From Endocalyx cinctus (lineage: Eukaryota > Ascomycota > Sordariomycetes > Amphisphaeriales > Apiosporaceae), in NCBI GenBank assembly GCA_001600455.1, contig BCKC01000002.1, forward strand, positions 4,850,171 to 4,914,170: DNA of 64,000 bases, read 5' to 3'. The position numbers and the translations under genes are program-made. The notes under the pieces were generated by a model, which had not been told where the DNA came from, searched no databases, and saw only the letters and a list, made by a program, of their open reading frames with translations. Shown in pieces: positions 56,671 through 64,000 of the stretch (the stretch's first letter is position 1; every line of letters starts with the position of its first letter).

Positions 56671-58281
56671 TCACAACTCTCCTGTCTGTGTGTCGTATAG
56701 ATCGTATGATGATGAGCTGTGTGGTCTCCAATCGTCTTTGCGCCAATACGTGTGGCGGTCACCCATCATGGAATAATTAAGACACGATGGGTTGTAGTGA
56801 TCTTCGATATTTCCGAACGGCCACATGGCGATGAAGCAAGTTTCATCTGGTTGGCAAGGACCACACTCTTTCCATTTCGACCAGGAGAGAAGGTCGATCA
56901 GCTGGGTGATAATCTTCTTACCAGCTTCGAGGGACGCATTATCCGCGTTCGAATCTTCGGCTACTATTCTGTGGGCCTCGAAAAGGGCGGTGCAGATTGT
57001 CGTGGTCGTGCTTTCGATCGCAGCCTTGATTAGTTCATCTGCCGGCGTCTGGGTATGTACCGGTAATAGGTAATGTCTAATGCAGCTCTGTCGGGCATTT
57101 TCATATCTCTTGTCCGTCTCCGAGTAATCTATAAAGACGTTGAGAATATTATGGATCTCTTGCTGAAAGACTTTGAGAACGTCCGTCTCGGCCAAATGAG
57201 TAAGCGTTGGCGTATAGCGTGTTACAATCATATCCGTCACGCCCTGCCAATCTACACTTTTGTTCGGATGCTTATTAGCAGCGGTTCTTCGCATAACATC
57301 TGCTACGCGGTCTCTCATCACTTGCAGCTCTTCCTTTGTAGCTTGTAAAAGCCTCGGGAGCTCCGGGCGGGTCGCGTCGGGATTTGTCAAGTTAAAGGGA
57401 TAAAAGAATGCAGAGACCATGGACGAGAAGTCGAGTATGACGCGCGAAGAACCGATCCCAAAATATCTCTGGGCAGCCGCCCTTGCCCAGAGAAATGTCC
57501 CTATCCGATTAAAAGGTACAGCTCCCGGGGTATCCGTATTGGCCTGTTGGCGGGCGGAGAGGAGCTCGAGGCCATCTGTAAAATTGCAGTAAATGACCTC
57601 AAATCCGGGTTCCATACGGATAAAACCGTCGAATTCCCACTGATTCGCTAGAGCACAGAGATCGGCGCCTCTGGTTCTATCGTCCATGGGTCTCCGATTT
57701 GGTTCTTGAGTGAGGAGTATATCTTGGGTATCGATGGTGCCCATAGAAGTTTTACCGGCAGCCATACCGTCAATATATAGTATCTTCAACGGTCTCTTCG
57801 CTTGATATATGTGTAAGTAACCAGGCAAAGGTTCATCCTCTCCCGGATAATCAGCCGGGGGTGAATGCGACCTGCGCATGGCATGAATTAACTCTAAAGG
57901 ATCTTGAGTTTCGAGCTGAGACCAGAACTCATCGTGACCAGGGGGTGGCGGTCGGTTCGGAGGCCTTCTCGGAAAGGCACGCGCAAACCCTTGAGCATGC
58001 TCTATCTCAAAAGCGAGCCACTCGAAGTTGGTTGGCACGTCAGGACTGTGGGTTCCATGGTACAAGAGGACACCCTCGGGAATTGCGGCGGGAAATAGGG
58101 ACATTCCATTATGATGTAAAGCTGATCCAAACTCGCGCATTGCATCATGTACGGCGTTGAATATTTGTGGCCCATTCTCACGAGCACTCTGCAGATTTAA
58201 CTCGAAAGGTTGATCATGTTCGCCGCTAACGAAGTCTACGGTATTAAACGCCAAAGCAAATAATAAAGGAGAGACCAGCAT
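56671..58281 (-). CDS. Secretory-pathway protein of unknown function with YHGT motif
   Basis: The single exon encodes 536 aa. The N-terminal MLVSPLLFALAFNTVDFVSG is a signal peptide. LLYHGTHSPDVP, EWLAFEIEHAQGFA and GYLHIYQAKRPLKILYIDGMAAGKTSMGT follow within the first 180 residues. A Cys-containing end (CGPCQPDETC) lies near residue 480. I know related fungal proteins but no function. HGT on a first strand, a middle segment with an aromatic position, and a later strand with LHIY recall the H-Y-E layout of ADP-ribosyltransferases; this is a hypothesis only. There are several N-x-S/T sites. The gene is intronless. Its start is about 0.8 kb from that of the sterol-reductase-like gene, head to head. 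Confidence 0.75.
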   Translation of the reverse strand: MLVSPLLFALAFNTVDFVSGEHDQPFELNLQSARENGPQIFNAVHDAMREFGSALHHNGMSLFPAAIPEGVLLYHGTHSPDVPTNFEWLAFEIEHAQGFARAFPRRPPNRPPPPGHDEFWSQLETQDPLELIHAMRRSHSPPADYPGEDEPLPGYLHIYQAKRPLKILYIDGMAAGKTSMGTIDTQDILLTQEPNRRPMDDRTRGADLCALANQWEFDGFIRMEPGFEVIYCNFTDGLELLSARQQANTDTPGAVPFNRIGTFLWARAAAQRYFGIGSSRVILDFSSMVSAFFYPFNLTNPDATRPELPRLLQATKEELQVMRDRVADVMRRTAANKHPNKSVDWQGVTDMIVTRYTPTLTHLAETDVLKVFQQEIHNILNVFIDYSETDKRYENARQSCIRHYLLPVHTQTPADELIKAAIESTTTTICTALFEAHRIVAEDSNADNASLEAGKKIITQLIDLLSWSKWKECGPCQPDETCFIAMWPFGNIEDHYNPSCLNYSMMGDRHTYWRKDDWRPHSSSSYDLYDTQTGEL

Positions 58282-59081
58282 AATTAAAAACTATTTTCTA
58301 AATTTTAAAACAAACTGCTAGATAATCGGTATAGAGAGAGTATCTATATTTATTTCTTTATACGTAGAAAGAGAAGAATAGAAACGAAATATAAATAAAA
58401 TAAAGAGAATATAAGATGTTTTGTTACGATGTTAGCTTATCACGCCAGCACGCTTATTACGCGGCGTCCTACGAATTTCGACTCCACACTCGTTTGGAGT
58501 ATTAAACCAATTGAGTAGGCTTATTGTACATCTATTTAATCTGAGAATAACTAGGATAGGGCTAGAAGATGTTATTTTCGAGCCTTTCATATATATATAT
58601 ATAAAGGACAATAAATAAAGCAAATACCTCGAGTAACAGAAGATTCTTAAAAAAAAAAAAGACTGTTGTATCAGTATCCAAGAAAAAGCCTAACCTAGAG
58701 CAATAGGTACCTACTTAAGTACCTAACTGTAGCCTAAAACGTTATTAGTAGGGTACTTAAGTACCTGCTTTAGTTATCCTTGCGTATCGGGCCATCGGCA
58801 TCTGGTTTGCTTGGTGTCAGATTATGTGGCGTAGGGAGTTCTTGGTTATGTCTGGGGTTTTATATTTATGTAAAAAGGTTTTTTTTTTTTTTTTTTGTGA
58901 ATTAATCATCTGATTTAATCTGACGTTCTAACCATGTATTATATGTAACTATCATGAATATATTACAGTGAAAATAATATACATATGTATATATGTTAAA
59001 CATCCTTTCGCTCCAATACCCACCCACACTCGCTATAATTTCTCCAAACACCAAGCCGGGTAGCCCGGTGTATTGTATAAG
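58282..59081. promoter_or_regulatory. Divergent promoter region
   Basis: It lies between two divergent intronless genes. It holds a TATATATATA stretch near 58588-58602, an A tract at 58649-58660, a cluster of GGTACCTACTTAAGTACC-type palindromes at 58706-58765 and a T run at 58878-58895. Confidence 0.5.
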
Positions 59082-60599
59082 ATGGAGGCTCACCAAAACG
59101 CCGTGAACGCCATCGCCGAGAGGCTGAAACAGTTCTACACCAAGAAGCAGGCCTTCCGGGTATACCACGGCTCGACCAATAGCACCCGCGTAGCGGAGAA
59201 GAACCGCGACAACACCGTCGACACGAGCTCGCTAAACCACGTCTTAAAAGTCGACGAAGCGAAAAAGACGGCCCTCGTCGAGCCTAATGTGCCGATGGAT
59301 ACCCTCGTACAGGCAACCCTGAAAAGTGGGTTGGTTCCGCTAGTTGTCATGGAGTTTCCGGGAATCACCGTTGGCGGCGGTTTTAGCGGTATGGCCGGCG
59401 AGAGCAGCTCTGCTCGCCACGGCCCCTTCGACGCTACCGTAAACTCGATCGAAATCGTGCTGCCGGACGGGGAAATCGCAAGTGCCTCTAAAATAGAGAA
59501 ACCTGACCTATTTTGGGGCGCCGCTTCGGCCTTCGGCACCCTCGGCATCGTAACAATGTTAGAGGTCCAGCTCCGTGACGCTAAACCCCTTGTCCAGCTG
59601 ACGCACTACCCTTTGCCCGATATAACGAAGGCGTCGGCTAAGATTCAGGAACTGGTAAGCGATAAATCGGTCGAATTTGTGGACGGCATCGCTTTCTCGC
59701 CCAAATCCATGGTCATTTGCTCCGGTCGTCTGGTGGATGCGGATTCCCTGCCACCGGGGACGAAGCCACGAAAGTATTTGGGGAGGCGGGATCCATGGTT
59801 CTATGTCGATGTCGAGAAGCGCGCCCGAAACGCCTCTGGCCCCGTAGTCGACTATGTGCCCATTGTTGATTACTTATTCCGGTGGGATCGCGGTGGGTTC
59901 TGGGCGGCGAGGAACGCTTTTCGGTACTTCTTCACCCCGTTTAACCGCGTGACCCGCTTTCTCCTCGACAAGTACATGCATGCGCGGGTCATGTACCACG
60001 CCCTGCACAAGTCCAGGCTGTCGGACATGTACATCATCCAAGATGTCGGGGTGCCGTACCAGTCGGTGAACGAGTTCTACGCCTGGCTCGTCGCCAACCT
60101 GTCCATAGCGCCCATATGGCTGTGTCCCATCCGCCTGCGTCGCGACGAGCCGGATTCGGCGCACGGGATACACGCCGATTTCGCAAACCCGGAAAAGCCC
60201 GAGTTCTTGCTCAACTTCGGCGTCTGGGGACCCGGACCGGACGGCCAGGACTGGCCTGCCGCGGTGCGTACGAACCGAGAGATAGAGAAGGTCGTGTACG
60301 ACTTTGGCGGCAAGAAGACCCTCTACGCTCAGGCCTTTTACACCGAGGACGAGTTCTGGCAGACCTACAACCGGCCCGCGTACGATGCCGTGCGCGACCG
60401 GTATCACGCTACTCATCTTCCCAGCGTTTACGACAAGGTCAAGCTCGACGAGGATGCACGGGCGCGAGTGAGAGCGGGATCGAGGATGCCGTCTGCGCTT
60501 CAAACCACCCGTCCTTTCCAGGGATTATACGGCGTTTACAAAGCGTGGCGCGGTGGCGATTACTTGCTACAGACAAAGATAAAGGACCCCCAAAAGTGA
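59082..60599 (+). CDS. FAD-linked oxidoreductase, delta(24)-sterol reductase-like
   Basis: The single exon encodes 505 aa from MEAHQNAVNAIAERL; codons just upstream are open but have no ATG. FRVYHGSTNSTR, a VDTSSLNHVLKVD strand, EPNVPMDTLVQATLKSG, PLVVMEFPGITVGGGFSGMAGESSSARHG and DLFWGAASAFGTLGIV form the PCMH-type FAD domain. The C-terminal part (WLCPIRL, LLNFGVWGPG, KTLYAQAFYTEDEFW) matches DHCR24/DWARF1-like proteins, which reduce the sterol side-chain double bond. No transmembrane anchor is obvious. In a fungus, the sterol substrate is uncertain. The gene is GC-rich. Confidence 0.87.
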   Translation: MEAHQNAVNAIAERLKQFYTKKQAFRVYHGSTNSTRVAEKNRDNTVDTSSLNHVLKVDEAKKTALVEPNVPMDTLVQATLKSGLVPLVVMEFPGITVGGGFSGMAGESSSARHGPFDATVNSIEIVLPDGEIASASKIEKPDLFWGAASAFGTLGIVTMLEVQLRDAKPLVQLTHYPLPDITKASAKIQELVSDKSVEFVDGIAFSPKSMVICSGRLVDADSLPPGTKPRKYLGRRDPWFYVDVEKRARNASGPVVDYVPIVDYLFRWDRGGFWAARNAFRYFFTPFNRVTRFLLDKYMHARVMYHALHKSRLSDMYIIQDVGVPYQSVNEFYAWLVANLSIAPIWLCPIRLRRDEPDSAHGIHADFANPEKPEFLLNFGVWGPGPDGQDWPAAVRTNREIEKVVYDFGGKKTLYAQAFYTEDEFWQTYNRPAYDAVRDRYHATHLPSVYDKVKLDEDARARVRAGSRMPSALQTTRPFQGLYGVYKAWRGGDYLLQTKIKDPQK

Positions 60600-60887
60600 T
60601 AGATAAGACTTGATTAGTAGCAATGGTTTTTATATTGTACATATACCTACCCCTCTTGTAAAATAGTCACGGTGCATATGATAAGGTGTCTGCGGGAACC
60701 CATTTATTTGTTAGACTTAATCTATTCATCATACAGTAAATGGCACCGTTTTAAGTAAACACAAGGCTCTTTAATGTTTTATCAAAACTTCATAGACCAT
60801 ATATCGAAACCAAACCTCCTCATATACCGTGATTGAGGAGCGCAAGGACCCAAAACTATATCATTAGTTCTCTATTATAGTATGTAT

Positions 60888-62424
60888 CTAAACCGTCGCC
60901 TTGACGATATAAGCACCACGCTCGATGGTGTTGATGAGAATGTAACCACTCTTGAAGTAGGGGTAGTGGCTCCAGGTACCGACGAAGTCGATCAAACCAC
61001 CGCCCTCGAGGTCGTCATCTTCAGGGTAAATGTCGAAGTGGGCGATCTCGCTGACACCCGCACCGGTGGGGTCCTCGGGGATAGAAGAGATGTCAAGAAT
61101 GTGGAGACCACCACCGTAGTTGCTCTGGTAGGCACGGTCACCGTCTATGAACTGATTGTGGTCGATACCCTGAACCTTGGCGCTGTAGTAACCGGTCTGC
61201 TTGGGCTCCTCCAGCGAGCTGATGTCCCAGATGTAGGTGATCGGGTAACCAGCGGCACCGGGGCCAACCTCGTCGTACTCGTCGTACTCGTCGTCAAGGA
61301 CGAGGAATTGCTGGTTCATGGGGTCGAGAACCCAACCCTGGTGGGTGTAGGCGGCACCCTCGTACGAGGTACGCGAAATGATAGTCGCGGCGGCTTTGTC
61401 CGTGACGTTGTAGATGGTGAGGGTGTCCTCGTTGTAACCGTAGCAGATGTCGGTACCGACGTACTTCTCGTCGGGGCCGCGGTACACAAGGCACTGCGCG
61501 TCGTGGACGTAGCCGTCGGCGGCGGCACAGCCAGGGGAGTATAAGTTGTCCATATTGGTTAAGTCGATAAAGATAAGTCCGGAGGCGCACTTGTCGGTGC
61601 GGGGCTGAGCACCCGACGCGACGGCGTAGCCCATCTCCTCGTTCGTCTGGACGGTGTGCGACCGGCCGATGGGGAGCTCATCCCAGTGGTAGGCATCCGT
61701 CTCGACGTCGAAGGTGACGGGAGTGGTAATGTCAACGAGCTTCGCCATGTCGAAGATTTGAACACCGTGGTACTCGGCCTCGCTACCGATGACGATGTAG
61801 CTGTAGTATCCCTTGATTTCACGCCACAGAGACGGCTCGGCGTCCTTCCACTGGGGTAGACGACCGAGCTGGATCATCTTACCCTCGGCGCTAACCTCGA
61901 CGAAAGCCACACCGTCCGATTGAGCGATGGCGGCGAACTCGCGGCCATCCTCGCTCGTCCAACCCCAAGAACCGGCACCCTCGCCGACGCTGCTGCCGAG
62001 GTCGGTATGGGACTGGAAGTCGTACAGGTCGACGTTGCTGCAGTTGAACGTGTACATGGCATCGCCGGGAACGAGCTCGGCGAGACCGTTTACGCAGGGA
62101 ACGGGGGCAGCATCGGCAGCCATAGACTTGTATTGCGAAGAGTCAAAGATACCCTGAGCTCTGCGGTCGGCCCAGAAAGACTAGAAAGAGACGGCATGTT
62201 AGCATCAAAGAGCTTGCAAGAAATCCGATTACCCGTGGGTTTTGGCTTAACAAGAATTGAAATTCGAAGTTGAATTGACTTACCTCCTTGTGTTCCATGA
62301 TGGTCTGATGCCTAAGACCGCTGTCGTAGAGCGTCTTAGCCAACTCCTCGTTCGGAGCCATCTCCTTAGCTAACGCATAGCTAGAGAAAGCCGCAAGGGC
62401 AGCGGCGTTGAGGGAGTACTTCAT
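60888..62424 (-). CDS. Secreted choice-of-anchor-B / LVIVD-repeat protein
   Basis: Exons 62424-62284 and 62180-60888 join in phase to 477 aa. A signal peptide (MKYSLNAAALAAFSSYALA) precedes an N-terminal helix and a beta-propeller-like domain. Blades show repeated hydrophobic-D segments: GVAFVEVSAEGKMIQLG, YHGVQIFDMAKLVDI, GLIFIDLTNM, DTLTIYNVTD, TYIWDISSLEEP, GLHILDISSIP. This is the pattern of LVIVD and choice-of-anchor B proteins found outside bacterial and fungal cells. The function is not known. An acidic run DDEYDEYDE may bind calcium. It is convergent with the sterol-reductase-like gene, with about 290 bases between. Confidence 0.85.
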
Positions 62425-64000
62425 CTTGGCTTGGATTCGTCTGATGGTGTGTTTTCTCTGCGACACGATGCACCCGACTTCTGGCTGTAGGATGGAATGA
62501 AGTGAGAAGATCAAGAGACTCAAGAAAAAGAAAACCCCGTCCGAAGGAGTCTATTATACTCGTCCCTGAGCGCGGGCATCATTACGAAAGCCCAGGCGGC
62601 ATCCCCTTACACGGACAGCATGCCATAACGACAAATAAAGTAGGGTTTAATAAAAGCAAGTATCGGTCGATACGATCACGAGCCCAGATACTGCCGTAGC
62701 ATCACAATATACCATATCAGGTAGGTGATTACCCGCATTTAATATACAGCGAAGCCGTCCTGTGCCGTTTGCTGGAAAGACAAGATTATTCTGATAGATA
62801 GGGAAGACGGAATGGTCAAAACCCCCGGCCATTGATCCGTATCTTAAGCTTGGCTAGATCTTGGCGTACATTAACGCCACCATCTTGTCTTTAAATTGAA
62901 TCTCGGCATTCAAGGCACCCCATCGCGCAAACCGACCTCTACCCCAACTACCCAATCGGTTGAAATGATTTGAGCTTACGAGAGGCTAGGGAGGCAGGAG
63001 AAGGTTGGGTTTGGTCCCCGGGGTTTATAATTTGTCTGCATCTCAACCCTTGGATGGATGTCTAAGGGCGCAGGTGACGGCTGTTACCTTAAAGGGCCGT
63101 CAGGATCAACTGCCAAGTGAGGCAGGCCGTTTCGTTCATTCTAATGTATCCATGTATCTATCCATGCATCGTTTCTACGAATATGAGGGGTCTCGAACTG
63201 ATTTTCGTTGTTTCTCTCCGTATTCTAAAATGATGTGACACTATGTAGTTGTAGGCGGGTAGGATTCTACAACGACTCGGGATGTAGCCATGGTGGCACA
63301 ACAAGGCAGGCCAGAATATACCTTTAATAACCTAGCGAATCAAGTTATGGTAACACTCGAGGCTCGGAGAAAAACTTGAAGCTCGATGGAAGGCAATAGA
63401 AGACTGATTCAAACTTTGGCTTTTGTTGTTCTGAACTCTTATTCGTACTTTCGGCCGGGTAATCGGGTTAAGAATAGAATATAACAGAATAGAGATAATG
63501 CAGGTGCATCGATTTACATGCCTTCTGTTCCTATCTGAATTTATATATTGATCGGTAGCTCTCAGGACTACTTGTCGTGGTGTCTAATACAGCTCTCGGT
63601 GGCTCGCAAAGGGATGTGTTTTCATACGACTTCTTATTAACGCAGAACCCCCTGTAGTCTCGGCGACCCAGCTGCATTCCAAATGCTGATTTCAAAAGGA
63701 AAGAGACAGGAAAAGAAAGGGAACAAAAACGGGAAGCTAATAATGGCATGGTCGAAAAGCAACCCTTTGATGCGTTACCGACTTGATATCAAAGTCATCT
63801 AGAATTAAAATGTTTCTCAACAGTTGCTAGCATGAATGAAGACGATGCTTCAAATATAGAGGAGCTCACGAGTTTACCAATGAATAATAACGTGTCAGCT
63901 ATTGGCTACGGTGAGAAGGGGATGAGGGACCGGTCCAAAATAAATCCCCATCCATGAACAGCATTGACCCCCAGGAAATCATGACATCTTCTCTGGTAAG
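62425..64000. other. Terminal intergenic region
   Basis: This contains the promoter of the last minus-strand gene. Short ORFs at 62502-63749 lie on both strands, overlap one another and show no domain. I support no gene up to the window edge. Confidence 0.5.

Noticed and set aside
60882..61544. A 220-codon ORF opposite the choice-of-anchor-B gene
   Set aside because: It is a valine-rich antisense shadow of the repeat protein.
63005..63749. ORFs of 70-80 codons near the window end
   Set aside because: There is no domain, and the opposing frames have equal claim.
1..64000. A secondary metabolite gene cluster
   Set aside because: No polyketide synthase, peptide synthetase, terpene cyclase or pathway regulator is present. 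The oxidoreductases are scattered among housekeeping genes.
1..64000. tRNA, rRNA or CRISPR features
   Set aside because: I saw no cloverleaf with a matching T-loop, no rRNA core sequence and no spaced direct-repeat array. A tRNAscan run would settle the tRNA point.

Overview
The window is nuclear DNA of a filamentous ascomycete (Pezizomycotina, probably a Sordariomycete). The evidence is many short GT-AG introns (44-110 nt), long AT-rich spacers with homopolymers and microsatellites, and typical fungal families: PigL_N/ankyrin and NACHT STAND proteins, F-box proteins, a class of secreted heme-thiolate peroxygenase, GH45 cellulase, fungal TYR1, PHO8 and RAD9. I rebuilt 24 protein-coding genes, most of them by joining exons so that phase and family similarity both hold, plus one chitinase relic and one ankyrin relic. 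I saw no tRNA, rRNA or CRISPR array.

Layout. 1-6 kb: a truncated homocitrate synthase paralogue, a tiny secreted eight-cysteine protein with an internal duplication, and an F-box-like gene. 6-10.5 kb: gene-poor, AT-rich and decayed DNA holding an ankyrin relic, a possible LTR remnant and one small orphan gene. 10.5-14 kb: a six-exon PigL_N/ankyrin protein. 14.6-21 kb: a GH45 endoglucanase with an altered catalytic position, an intronless bacterial-type FAD dehydrogenase and a D-2-hydroxyacid dehydrogenase. 21.9-30 kb: a ten-exon SNF2 helicase and a nine-exon NACHT protein ending in two C2H2 zinc fingers. 30.4-38.4 kb is a conserved housekeeping block: prephenate dehydrogenase (TYR1), an RCC1/ATS1-like protein, the checkpoint clamp subunit RAD9 and an F-box/leucine-rich-repeat protein. 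38.7-45.3 kb: a small conserved orphan, vacuolar alkaline phosphatase PHO8 and an alkanesulfonate-monooxygenase-like enzyme. 46.3-52 kb: a chitinase C-terminal relic, an unspecific peroxygenase and a CorA-type ion channel. 52.6-62.4 kb: a conserved fungal unknown, a secreted polyamine oxidase, a secretory-pathway protein with a YHGT motif, a sterol delta-24-reductase-like oxidase and a secreted choice-of-anchor-B protein. The last 1.6 kb has no gene that I can support.

How the genes work together. There is no clear biosynthetic cluster. The housekeeping genes are unrelated in pathway. The accessory genes fall into three themes: secreted carbon and aromatic turnover (GH45, peroxygenase, polyamine oxidase, chitinase relic), non-self recognition type STAND proteins (PigL_N/ankyrin and NACHT/zinc finger), and bacterial-type single-exon oxidoreductases that may have been acquired by transfer. 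The most interesting observations are the duplicated CX6C-X10-CX6C secreted peptide, the intact but C-terminally truncated homocitrate synthase with a TGACTCA box upstream, the GH45 protein lacking the usual catalytic acid, a PHO8 gene whose first coding exon is only the ATG, and a possible ADP-ribosyltransferase-like fold in the YHGT protein.
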